A DNA stretch of 64,000 bases. Source: Bradyrhizobium centrolobii (GTDB taxonomy: Bacteria > Pseudomonadota > Alphaproteobacteria > Rhizobiales > Xanthobacteraceae). The translations under genes and the position numbers were made by a program. This document shows positions 1 through 8,702 of the stretch, piece by piece. A model generated the notes under the pieces. That model saw nothing but the letters and a program-made list of their open reading frames with translations. It was not told where the DNA came from and did not search any database. Positions within the stretch are counted from its first letter, which is position 1. Each line of letters begins with the position of its first letter. Where the stretch lies: assembly GCF_001641635.1 (NCBI RefSeq), contig NZ_LUUB01000051.1:177346-241345 (forward strand), read 5' to 3'.

Positions 1-1706
1 TCGGATGGCGGCAGCGCGTTGGCCTCGGCGACGAGCGGCTCGACCAGCCGGGGCGCGACGCCGCGACCATCTTCCTTCCCGATCGTATCGCGATCTTCGC
101 CGATCGCGCGTTGAATGCTGCGCTGTACCGGTGGCTCGCCGCGTGGTTCGCATTCGCTCCGGCTGACGCGATCGCGGAGGTCGATCCGCTGCGGCGCGAT
201 CTCCTGATGCTGCGGCGGGCCAGCGAGATCGCGGTGCTCGTGCTGACGGAATGTCCTGGCCTCGCCGAAGACTATGCGCGGCTGGCTGCAGCAACGGCCA
301 TGGCCCGGCCGCGCCGGCCATTGCCGCGCATCGAACAGGACATGGAGCGGATCGTGCTCGCCCTGCTTGGCGCCGATGCGCCGCCGATCGGCACGCTGTG
401 GCCGGCCATGATGGGAACGGGGCCGCTGCCGGACAAGGCGCCGCCGGGGTATCGCGCCATTCTGCCATGTCCGCTATGGGGCGATTGCTGGACGCGTGAA
501 CTCTCTCCGGCAGGCGGCGACGACGAGCGCGCGCAAGGCGCTGAGACCGCACCGATGGACGATCGCAAGCGCTTCGCCATCCGCGAGCGTGAGGACGGTG
601 CGAACCGCCGCGACCCCTTCGTGCTGAACCGCTTCGAAAAAATCCTGGCGATGGCCGAGATGGTGAATGTCGACCGTCCCGCCGACGACAGTGAGGATGA
701 GGACGCGCAGAAGGCGGCCGATGATCTCGACGAGATCTCGCTCGGACGGCGCAGCGGCAAGCCCGCAACCAGGCTCAAATTCGATCTCGACCTGCCGCCG
801 GAGGCCATTGATGTTTCGCGGCTCGACGCAGGCCTCACCTATCCGGAGTGGGACTATCGCAGCAGCTCCTATCTACCCGATCACTGCCGCGTGCTCGCGG
901 CTGATGCGTCCGAAACCGGCGAGGACTGGGCACCGGATGAGAGCATGCGCCGTCACATCCGCCAGGTGCGGCGCAGGTTCGAGGTGTTGCGGCCGCGTCA
1001 TGAATTGATGCGGGCGCAAGCGGACGGACACGACCTCGATCTCGACGCGCTGGTGCGCGCACGCTGCGATCTGCGCGCCGGCAGCGGTGGGCTCGATCGC
1101 GTCCACGTGGCGATGCGACCGCAGGGCCACGATCTCGCCGTCACCCTGCTGGTCGATGTCTCGCTCTCGACCGATGCGTGGATCGATGGCCACCGCGTAC
1201 TCGATGTCGAGAAGGAGGCCCTCCTGGTGCTCGCGCATGGGCTCTCGGCTTGCGGCGACCACCACAGCATCCTGACCTTCACCTCGCGCCGGCGTTCCTG
1301 GGTGCGGCTCGAGACCGTCAAGGCCTTCGGCGAGCCGATGGGCGGGGCGGTGGAGCGCCGGATCGGTGCCCTCAAGCCCGGCTATTACACGAGGATCGGC
1401 GCGGCGGTGCGTCACGCCTCGGCCGAGCTCGCGCGCCAGCCGCAACGCAAGAAGCTGCTACTCATTCTCACTGACGGCAAGCCGAACGATGTCGATCATT
1501 ACGAAGGACGCTTTGCGATCGAAGACACCCGCAAATCCGTGCAGGAGGCGCGGCGACTCGGCATCGCCGTGTTCGGCGTGACGGTCGACGCGACGGCGCA
1601 GTGCTACTTTCCTACACTGTTCGGGCGCGGCGGCTACGCGATCGTCGGCAACATCCGCCGCTTGTCCGCCGCGCTGCTGGCGATCTACCGCCAGGTGGCG
1701 CATTAA
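1..1706 (+). CDS. norD: NorD-type VWA-domain protein (5' end outside window)
   Basis: The reading frame is open from base 3, so the true start lies before the window and 567 codons are visible. The visible N-terminal part (nucleotides about 80-150, with an LPDRIAIF...LYRWLAA pattern) resembles NorD, the protein encoded with nitric oxide reductase norCBQ and thought to act with the AAA+ protein NorQ in maturing the NorBC complex. The C-terminal third is a von Willebrand A domain whose MIDAS metal site D-x-S-x-S is encoded at nucleotides 1155-1169, followed by a LILTDGKPND strand. A TTG at 111 is not the start, because conserved sequence continues upstream of it. No other nor genes are visible; norQ and norB would be expected upstream. 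The family assignment is fairly secure, the exact role inferred. Confidence 0.8.
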   Translation, partial: GWRQRVGLGDERLDQPGRDAATIFLPDRIAIFADRALNAALYRWLAAWFAFAPADAIAEVDPLRRDLLMLRRASEIAVLVLTECPGLAEDYARLAAATAMARPRRPLPRIEQDMERIVLALLGADAPPIGTLWPAMMGTGPLPDKAPPGYRAILPCPLWGDCWTRELSPAGGDDERAQGAETAPMDDRKRFAIREREDGANRRDPFVLNRFEKILAMAEMVNVDRPADDSEDEDAQKAADDLDEISLGRRSGKPATRLKFDLDLPPEAIDVSRLDAGLTYPEWDYRSSSYLPDHCRVLAADASETGEDWAPDESMRRHIRQVRRRFEVLRPRHELMRAQADGHDLDLDALVRARCDLRAGSGGLDRVHVAMRPQGHDLAVTLLVDVSLSTDAWIDGHRVLDVEKEALLVLAHGLSACGDHHSILTFTSRRRSWVRLETVKAFGEPMGGAVERRIGALKPGYYTRIGAAVRHASAELARQPQRKKLLLILTDGKPNDVDHYEGRFAIEDTRKSVQEARRLGIAVFGVTVDATAQCYFPTLFGRGGYAIVGNIRRLSAALLAIYRQVAH

Positions 1707-1782
1707 GGCGCCGGAAAGCCCGCGACGACGTGTTTTCGGTTGAGCTATTGCTCATTGATTGGGTATATGATCGAATGGCCGG

Positions 1783-2448
1783 ATGGAAAGCGGCCGGCCG
1801 AAGCCCGATCTGATCATCTTCGACTGCGACGGCGTGCTCGTCGACAGCGAGCTGTTGAGTTGCCGCTGTCTGTCGGAGGTGCTGGCGGAATTCGGGATCG
1901 CACTCAGTGAAGCGCAGGCGCTCGAGCTCTTTCTTGGACGCAGTACGAAGGCAATCGAGCAGCACTATCGCGATCTCGGGCAGGTCGTGCCGGCGGGATT
2001 TCTGCCGCGGCTGAAGTCGCGTGTCCTGGAGACGTTTGCGGCGTCGCTCGAACCGATCCCCGGGGTGAGGGCGGTGGTGTCCGAACTGGCTGCGCCGTAC
2101 TGCGTGGCGTCGTCCAGCGACATCGATCGCGTCTCGCTCTCCCTTGATGTCACCGGTCTCAGGCCGCATTTCGACAACCGGCTCTATACGGCGCAGATGG
2201 TGAAGCACGGCAAACCGGCGCCCGACCTTTTCCTCCATGCGGCAGCGAAGATGGAAGCCGATCCCGCGCGCACGCTGGTCATCGAGGACAGCGTCAGCGG
2301 CGTGCAGGCGGCGAAGGCCGCCGGCATGACCGTCTGGGGATTTGTCGGCGGCAGTCATTATCGCGACCGCGATGGCCGCGCTATATTGTCCGGCGCCGGG
2401 GCCGATCGTGTCTTCGCGCGTATGACCGATTTCTGGAAGGACGACTGA
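1783..2448 (+). CDS. HAD-superfamily hydrolase (sugar-phosphate phosphatase-like)
   Basis: A 221-residue HAD subfamily IA protein. Motif I FDCDGVLVDSE lies at residues 13-23 (nucleophile Asp14, acid/base Asp16), motif II Ser is near residues 110-111, motif III Lys is at 144 in HGKPAPD, and motif IV is Glu168-Asp169 in IEDSVSG. An alpha-helical cap sits between motifs I and II, as in phosphoglycolate phosphatase and beta-phosphoglucomutase. The likely reaction is dephosphorylation of a small sugar or polyol phosphate in the cytoplasm. It ends 8 bp before the SorC-type regulator and lies in the same direction as the downstream polyol cluster, so a role there (for example clearing a toxic sugar phosphate) is plausible but inferred. 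No strong Shine-Dalgarno is seen before this ATG. The substrate cannot be read from sequence. Confidence 0.85.
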   Translation: MESGRPKPDLIIFDCDGVLVDSELLSCRCLSEVLAEFGIALSEAQALELFLGRSTKAIEQHYRDLGQVVPAGFLPRLKSRVLETFAASLEPIPGVRAVVSELAAPYCVASSSDIDRVSLSLDVTGLRPHFDNRLYTAQMVKHGKPAPDLFLHAAAKMEADPARTLVIEDSVSGVQAAKAAGMTVWGFVGGSHYRDRDGRAILSGAGADRVFARMTDFWKDD

Positions 2449-2456
2449 CGCCTGCC

Positions 2457-3407
2457 ATGGCCGCCGAGAACGAAAAATCCAGGCTCGACGATGCCGCGCG
2501 CGCCGGCTGGCTCTATTTCATTGCCGGCCATACGCAGGATGAGATCGCCAAGATGCTGCAGGTCTCGCGTGCGTCGGCGCAGCGGCTGGTCTCGCTGTGC
2601 CTTGCCGAGCGGCTCATCACCTTCCGCCTCGAACATCCCATTGCCGCCTGCATGGAGTTGGCGGCGCGGCTGAAGGAGCGCTTCGCGCTCGCGCATTGCG
2701 AGGTGGTGCCGGCCGATCCTGCGGCGCCGCAGGCGACGGCGGGAATTGCCGAGCGCTGTGCCAATCTGCTGGACGCGACGCTGCGCTCGGAGACGCCCGT
2801 CATCGTCGCGCTCGGCACGGGGCGTGCGGTGCGCGCCGCGGTCGAGCGCGTCACGCCGATCGACCGGCCCAATCACCAGATCGTCTCGCTGGTCGGCAAC
2901 ATCTCGGCCGACGGTTCGGCGAGCTTCTACGATACCGTCGGCCGGCTCGCCGACCGCACCGGCGCGCGGCACTATCCGATGCCGCTGCCGTTCCTGATGT
3001 CGTCGGAGGACGAGCGCAACAAGATGGTCCGCATCGAGCCGATCGCGAAGGTGAAGGCGATCGCGGCCAAAGCCGACATGCGCCTCGTTGGTATCGGCCA
3101 GATGGACCAGAAGGCGCAGGTCCACATCGACGGCTTCGTCACCCGTGACGAATTGTTCGAGATGATGCGGCTGGGTGCGATCGGCGAGATCACCGGCTGG
3201 GCCTATGACGCCAAAGGCCGCCTGCTCAAGACCGGCACCAACAAGCGCCTGACCAGCATTCCCCCGGAGGTGCCGGCCAGGACCACGACGATCGGCGCCG
3301 CGGTCGGCGCGGCAAAGGTTCCGGCGATTGCGGCGGCCCTGCATGGGCGGCTGATCAATGGCCTGATCACCGACGAAGCCACCGCGCGGGCGATTCTCGA
3401 GCGGTAG
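2457..3407 (+). CDS. SorC/DeoR-type sugar-binding transcriptional regulator
   Basis: A 316-residue regulator with an N-terminal helix-turn-helix (about residues 22-50, HTQDEIAKMLQVSRASAQRLV) and a long C-terminal SorC-type effector domain of the phosphosugar-isomerase-like fold, with the typical VALGTGRAVRAAVE and LVGNIS segments. Proteins of this family sense a phosphorylated sugar or polyol and control adjacent catabolic operons. It sits 311 bp upstream of the ABC importer in the same direction. Two matching 14-bp operator-like sites in that gap are natural targets. The preceding HAD gene is 8 bp away, so the two are probably co-transcribed. Confidence 0.88.
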   Translation: MAAENEKSRLDDAARAGWLYFIAGHTQDEIAKMLQVSRASAQRLVSLCLAERLITFRLEHPIAACMELAARLKERFALAHCEVVPADPAAPQATAGIAERCANLLDATLRSETPVIVALGTGRAVRAAVERVTPIDRPNHQIVSLVGNISADGSASFYDTVGRLADRTGARHYPMPLPFLMSSEDERNKMVRIEPIAKVKAIAAKADMRLVGIGQMDQKAQVHIDGFVTRDELFEMMRLGAIGEITGWAYDAKGRLLKTGTNKRLTSIPPEVPARTTTIGAAVGAAKVPAIAAALHGRLINGLITDEATARAILER

Positions 3408-3469
3408 GTTGTTTCGCCTTCTCAACAATCTTGGCAGTTGGGCAGGCGGTCCTGCCATCCGTGACGCCG

Positions 3470-3574
3470 TCGTCATCCGCGAAAGCGGATGATCCAGTAC
3501 GCGGCGGCTCCGCCTGATTGCAAAACAACTCACGGCACGGCGTACTGGATGCCTCGCTTTCGCTGGGCATGACG
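3470..3574. repeat. Dispersed long inverted repeat (CATCCAGTACGCC type)
   Basis: The element starts GTCATCCGCGAAAGCGGATG and ends as an imperfect reverse complement (CTTTCGCTGGGCATGAC). ATCCAGTACGC is found inside the left arm and its complement GCGTACTGGAT inside the right arm. Each arm can also fold on itself. A related element lies at 18480-18597. It occupies most of the gap between the SorC-type gene and the ABC promoter. Such palindromes are widely dispersed in Bradyrhizobium-type genomes. It encodes nothing recognisable and could act as a terminator or mRNA stabiliser. Confidence 0.75.
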
Positions 3575-3639
3575 GGGACTGCGAGAACTCCTTTTCGCAC
3601 CGCAGCACTCAGAAGTTGCGGGATGGCCCACGCGGCTGC

Positions 3640-3694
3640 TTGACAACGGCCCGCCTTGGGCTGAACATACGCTCAACGCGTGGGCATATGCTCA
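3640..3694 (+). promoter_or_regulatory. Putative promoter with two operator sites for the ABC importer operon
   Basis: A TTGACA hexamer (3640-3645) is followed at 18 bp spacing by a weak -10 (AACATA, 3664-3669). Two near-palindromic 14-mers, TGAACATACGCTCA (3662-3675) and TGGGCATATGCTCA (3681-3694), lie exactly 19 bp apart. Embedded in them is a 15-bp direct repeat matching at 13 positions. The first overlaps the -10, the second the expected start of transcription, an arrangement that suits repression by the SorC-type protein encoded just upstream. The sites are visible; their use is inferred. Confidence 0.6.
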
Positions 3695-3718
3695 AAGCGC
3701 GAGCTGAGGGAGGTCACC

Positions 3719-5032
3719 GTGAAGAACGTCCTGGGCGCCATCTGCGGCGCGTCTTGCCTGTTGCTGGCCGTCCCCGCGATGGCCGAAACGACCCTGACCA
3801 TCGCCACCGTCAACAACGGCGACATGATCCGCATGCAGGGACTGTCCAGCGAATTCACCGCGAAGAACCCCGACATCACCGTCAAATGGGTCACGCTGGA
3901 GGAGAACGTGCTGCGCCAGCGCGTCACCACCGACATCGCCACCAAGGGCGGCCAGTTCGACGTGCTGACCATCGGCACCTATGAGGTGCCGATCTGGGCC
4001 AAGAAGGGCTGGCTGGTGCCGCTCGCCAATCTCGGCGCTGATTACGACGTCGCGGACCTCCTGCCGAAGATCCGGGATGCGGTCTCCGTCGACGGCAAAC
4101 TCTACGCCGCGCCGTTCTACGGCGAGAGCTCGATGGTGATGTACCGCACCGACCTGTTCGAGAAGGCCGGCCTGAAAATGCCGGAGAACCCGACCTGGGA
4201 CTTCGTGATCGATGCCGCCAAGAAGCTCACCGACAAGAGCGCCGGCGTCTACGGCATCTGCCTGCGCGGCAAGGCCGGCTGGGGCGAGAACATGGCCTTC
4301 CTCTCGGCCATGGCCAATTCCTACGGCGCGCGCTGGTTCGACGAGAAGTGGGAGCCGCAGTTCAACACGCCGGAATGGAAGAAGACGCTGGCGACCTATG
4401 TCGACCTGATGAAGCAGGCCGGCCCTCCCGGCGCGAGTTCGAACGGCTTCAACGAGAATCTGGCGCTGTTCAACGCGGGCAAGTGCGCGATGTGGATCGA
4501 CGCCACGGTCGCGGCGTCCTTCGTCACCAATCCGAAGGATTCCAGGGTCGCCGACAAGGTCGGCTTCGCGCTCGCGCCGAACACCGGGCTTGGCAAGAAC
4601 GCCAACTGGCTGTGGGCCTGGAACCTCGCGATCCCCGCCGGCTCGAAGAAGACCGAAGCCGCCGAGAAGTTCATCGCCTGGGCGACCAGCAAGGACTACA
4701 CCAAGCTCGTGGCGTCGAAGGAGGGCTGGGCCAACGTGCCGCCGGGTACGCGGACCTCGCTCTATCAGAATCCTGACTACCTGAAGGTCGCACCGTTCGC
4801 CAAGCTGACGCTGGCCTCGATCGACGCCGCCGATCCGAATAAGCCGACTGTGAAGCCCGTGCCCTATGTCGGCGTGCAATACGCCGCGATCCCCGAGTTC
4901 CAGGGCATCGGCACGCAGGTGGGTCAGCAGTTCTCGGCAGCCCTCGCCGGATCGACCACCGTCGATGCGGCGCTCTCGGCAGCACAATCTTCGACCGAAC
5001 GCGAGATGAAGCGCGCCGGCTACATCAAATGA
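3719..5032 (+). CDS. ABC transporter periplasmic sugar/polyol-binding protein (SmoE/MtlE type)
   Basis: The chosen GTG start has a strong GAGGGAGG ribosome site about 6 bp upstream and gives a clean Sec signal peptide (MKNVLGAICGASCLLLAVPAMA, cleavage after residue 22); an in-frame start 39 bases earlier would extend it awkwardly. The mature protein is a family 1 extracellular solute-binding protein whose N-terminus (TLTIATVNNGDMIRMQ) matches sorbitol/mannitol-binding proteins. Two permeases and an ATPase follow in order, so this is the receptor of a complete importer. A strong hairpin after the gene probably lets it be made in excess over the membrane parts. The ligand is most likely a hexitol or pentitol, inferred from family and neighbours. 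Confidence 0.88.
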   Translation: MKNVLGAICGASCLLLAVPAMAETTLTIATVNNGDMIRMQGLSSEFTAKNPDITVKWVTLEENVLRQRVTTDIATKGGQFDVLTIGTYEVPIWAKKGWLVPLANLGADYDVADLLPKIRDAVSVDGKLYAAPFYGESSMVMYRTDLFEKAGLKMPENPTWDFVIDAAKKLTDKSAGVYGICLRGKAGWGENMAFLSAMANSYGARWFDEKWEPQFNTPEWKKTLATYVDLMKQAGPPGASSNGFNENLALFNAGKCAMWIDATVAASFVTNPKDSRVADKVGFALAPNTGLGKNANWLWAWNLAIPAGSKKTEAAEKFIAWATSKDYTKLVASKEGWANVPPGTRTSLYQNPDYLKVAPFAKLTLASIDAADPNKPTVKPVPYVGVQYAAIPEFQGIGTQVGQQFSAALAGSTTVDAALSAAQSSTEREMKRAGYIK

Positions 5033-5061
5033 ACCCGAGCTCTCCCTCCTGAGCTCAAACT

Positions 5062-5100
5062 GGCGGCCATCCACCAGCCAGCCCCGGTTGGATGGCCGCC
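5062..5100 (+). terminator. Intercistronic hairpin after the binding-protein gene
   Basis: GGCGGCCATCCA (5062-5073) and TGGATGGCCGCC (5089-5100) form a perfect 12-bp stem with a 15-base loop, followed by TTCTT. It lies between the receptor gene and the first permease gene. This is the classic position for a partial terminator or 3'-end protector that raises receptor mRNA relative to permease mRNA. Confidence 0.7.
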
Positions 5101-5126
5101 TTCTTCCCGCCCGAGGAGACGCGTTG

Positions 5127-5999
5127 ATGGCAACCCGGCAGACGCAGTTTCTTGCGCGCTCGCTCCTGACGCCTGCGGTCGGGCTGCTGTTCATCTGGAT
5201 GATCGTCCCGCTGGCGCTGACGATCTATTTCTCGACGCTGCATTACAGCCTGCTCGATCCCGGCTCCGAAGAGTTCATCGGGCTGGAAAATTTCCGCTAC
5301 TTCCTCACCGATCCCGCCTTCCTTGCCTCGCTCCAGAACACGCTGGTGCTGGTCGGCTCAGTGCTGGCGCTGACGATCCTGCTCGGCATTCCCCTGGCGC
5401 TGCTGCTCGATCAGCCTGTGATCGGCCGCAACGTCGTGCGGCTGATGGTGATCGCGCCGTTCTTCGTGATGCCGACGGTCAGCGCGCTGGTCTGGAAGAA
5501 TCTGTTGATGCATCCGGTGTCCGGGCTTTTCGCCTGGCTCGCCTCGCTGTTCGGGCTGACGCCGATCGACTGGTTCAACGACGTGCCGCTGTTCGCGGTG
5601 ATCCTGATCGTCGCCTGGCAGTGGCTGCCGTTCGCGACGCTGATCCTGCTCACTGCGCTGCAATCGCTCGACGAGGAGCAGAGGGAGGCCGCCGAGATGG
5701 CTGGCGCGAGCGCGGTCTCGACCTTCATCTACATTACGCTGCCGCATCTGGCGCGGCCGATCACGGTGGTGATCCTGATCGAGACCATCTTCCTGCTCAC
5801 CGTGTTCGCCGAGATCTACGTCACCACGGGCGGCGGGCCGGGCCTTCAGACCACGAACATCGCCTTCCTGATCTATTCGCAGGCGCTGATCCAGTTCGAC
5901 GTCGGCAGCGCCTCCGCGGGCGGCCTCGTTGCGGTGGTGATCGCCAACATCGTCGCCTTCTTCCTCGTCCGCATCGTCGGCCGGAACCTGGAGGCCTGA
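5127..5999 (+). CDS. Sugar/polyol ABC transporter permease 1 (SmoF/MalF type)
   Basis: An inner-membrane permease of 290 residues with six predicted hydrophobic spans and the cytoplasmic EAA loop (EQREAAEMAGASAVSTFIYITLP) that docks on the ATPase. The ATG at 5127 is chosen because GAGGAG lies 8 bp upstream and the first span follows at once; an upstream in-frame ATG would begin inside the hairpin. It lies 3 bp before the second permease gene. It pairs with that permease, the upstream receptor and the downstream ATPase to import a polyol or sugar. Confidence 0.88.
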   Translation: MATRQTQFLARSLLTPAVGLLFIWMIVPLALTIYFSTLHYSLLDPGSEEFIGLENFRYFLTDPAFLASLQNTLVLVGSVLALTILLGIPLALLLDQPVIGRNVVRLMVIAPFFVMPTVSALVWKNLLMHPVSGLFAWLASLFGLTPIDWFNDVPLFAVILIVAWQWLPFATLILLTALQSLDEEQREAAEMAGASAVSTFIYITLPHLARPITVVILIETIFLLTVFAEIYVTTGGGPGLQTTNIAFLIYSQALIQFDVGSASAGGLVAVVIANIVAFFLVRIVGRNLEA

Positions 6000-6002
6000 G
6001 CC

Positions 6003-6833
6003 ATGGCACGGATGGCGACGACGCGGCGGGTGGCGGTATCGACGATCGCAGCATGGCTGTGCGGCTTCCTGATCTTCTTCCCGATCCTGTGGATGATGCT
6101 GGCGAGCTTCAAGACGGAGCTCGAGGCTTTCGCCATTCCGCCGTCCTTCCTCTTCTTTCACTGGACCCTCGAGAACTATGCGACCGTGCAGGCGCGCAGC
6201 GACTATCTGCACCATGCGCTGAACTCGATCATCATCGCCGGCGGCTCGACGCTGATCGCGCTGCTGATCGCCATTCCAGCAGCCTGGTCGATGGCGTTCT
6301 CGCCGACCAAGCGCACCAAGGACGTCCTGCTCTGGATGCTCTCGACCAAGATGATGCCGCCGGTCGGCGTGCTCGTGCCGATCTACCTGATCTACAAGAC
6401 CGTCGGCCTGCTCGATTCCCGCATCGGTCTCGTCTTCATCCTCTGCCTCGGCAACTTGCCGATCGTGATCTGGATGCTCTTCACCTATTTCAAGGAGATC
6501 CCGCGCGACATCCTGGAAGCCGCACGCATGGACGGCGCCACCATCGGGCGCGAGCTCGTCTATGTGCTGACGCCGATGGCGATTCCCGGTCTTGCATCGA
6601 CGCTGCTGCTCAACCTGATCCTGGCCTGGAACGAGGCGTTCTGGACGCTCAACCTGTCGACCTCGCAGGCGGCGCCACTCACCGTGTTCATCGCCTCCTA
6701 TTCGAGTCCGGAAGGGCTGTTCTGGGCAAAGCTGTCGGCGGCCTCGACGCTGGCGATCGCGCCCATTCTCGTCCTCGGTTGGTTCAGCCAGAAGCAGCTC
6801 GTCCGCGGGCTCACCTTCGGCGCTGTGAAGTAG
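6003..6833 (+). CDS. Sugar/polyol ABC transporter permease 2 (SmoG/MalG type)
   Basis: A 276-residue inner-membrane permease with a first hydrophobic span at about residues 14-35 and the EAA motif in ILEAARMDGATIGRELVYVLTP. It belongs to the MalG-like carbohydrate permease family and forms the heterodimer with the preceding permease. The ATG is 3 bp after the previous stop, so translation is probably coupled. Confidence 0.88.
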   Translation: MARMATTRRVAVSTIAAWLCGFLIFFPILWMMLASFKTELEAFAIPPSFLFFHWTLENYATVQARSDYLHHALNSIIIAGGSTLIALLIAIPAAWSMAFSPTKRTKDVLLWMLSTKMMPPVGVLVPIYLIYKTVGLLDSRIGLVFILCLGNLPIVIWMLFTYFKEIPRDILEAARMDGATIGRELVYVLTPMAIPGLASTLLLNLILAWNEAFWTLNLSTSQAAPLTVFIASYSSPEGLFWAKLSAASTLAIAPILVLGWFSQKQLVRGLTFGAVK

Positions 6834-6848
6834 AAGGGCTGCCGGATC

Positions 6849-7856
<1,008 letters not shown>

Positions 7857-7890
7857 CAAACTGGGGCAGACAAGAAACGGGAAGAGCAAT

Positions 7891-8664
7891 ATGTACCTGG
7901 AAAAATTCAAGCTGAACGGCAAGACCGCGTTCATCACCGGCGGCGGGCAGGGCATTGGGCTCGCCTGCGCCGAGGCGCTGGCGGAAGCCGGCGCCAAGGT
8001 CATCATCGGCGATCGGGACGGCAAGGTCGCCGACAGCGCGCGAGCCAGCCTGAAGGCCAAGGGCTACGACCCCGAGACGGCGATCATGGACGTCACCGAC
8101 ACCAAGCGTGTGGCGGAGGTTGCAAGCGACCTCGTCGCCCGCCACGGCAAGGTCGATATCCTCATCAACAATGCCGGCATTGCGCGCAGCGAGACGCCGG
8201 CCGAAACCGTGACCGACGAGCATTGGCTCAACGTCATCGACGTCAACCTCAACGGCACCTTCTGGTGCTGCCGTGAATTCGGCAAGCACATGCTGAAGGC
8301 GAAGAGCGGCGCCATCGTCAATGTCGGCTCGATGTCCGGCTTCATCGTCAACAAGCCGCAGGAGCAGTGCTTCTACAACGCGTCCAAGGCCGCGGTGCAC
8401 CATCTGACCAAGTCGCTGGCCGCCGAATGGGGCGCGCGCGGCATCCGCGTCAATGCGGTCGCGCCGACCTATATCGAGACGCCGCTCAATGCCTTCGTGA
8501 AGAGCAATCCGAAGATGTATGACGCCTGGATCGGTGGAACCCCGATGGCGCGGATGGGGCAGGTCGACGAGATCGCCTCGGTCGTACTGTTCCTCTCTTC
8601 CGAGGCCGCAAGCCTGATGACCGGCAGCATTGTGCTTGTGGATGGCGGCTACACTTGCTGGTAG
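7891..8664 (+). CDS. Short-chain dehydrogenase/reductase (polyol dehydrogenase-like)
   Basis: A classical SDR of 257 residues: cofactor motif TGGGQGIG at 16-23, NNAG at 93-96, catalytic Ser149, Tyr162 and Lys166 (YNASK), and a C-terminal VDGGYTCW. The ATG is preceded by GGGAAGAG. The residue after the second strand is Asp (GDRDG), which favours NAD over NADP. Its place between a polyol-type importer and two sugar kinases suggests it oxidises an imported sugar alcohol to a ketose in the cytoplasm. The sequence resembles arabinitol/xylitol-type SDRs more than the Rhodobacter sorbitol dehydrogenase SmoS, so a pentitol is as likely as a hexitol. Substrate is inferred. Confidence 0.85.
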   Translation: MYLEKFKLNGKTAFITGGGQGIGLACAEALAEAGAKVIIGDRDGKVADSARASLKAKGYDPETAIMDVTDTKRVAEVASDLVARHGKVDILINNAGIARSETPAETVTDEHWLNVIDVNLNGTFWCCREFGKHMLKAKSGAIVNVGSMSGFIVNKPQEQCFYNASKAAVHHLTKSLAAEWGARGIRVNAVAPTYIETPLNAFVKSNPKMYDAWIGGTPMARMGQVDEIASVVLFLSSEAASLMTGSIVLVDGGYTCW

Positions 8665-8702
8665 GCTTGCGTCATAATTGACGAAAGCGACCGGGAGCGA
8701 CA

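Noticed and set aside
3692..5194. Minus-strand open frame of 500 codons opposite the binding-protein gene
   Set aside because: No recognisable domain, and fully antisense to a gene with signal peptide and family motifs.
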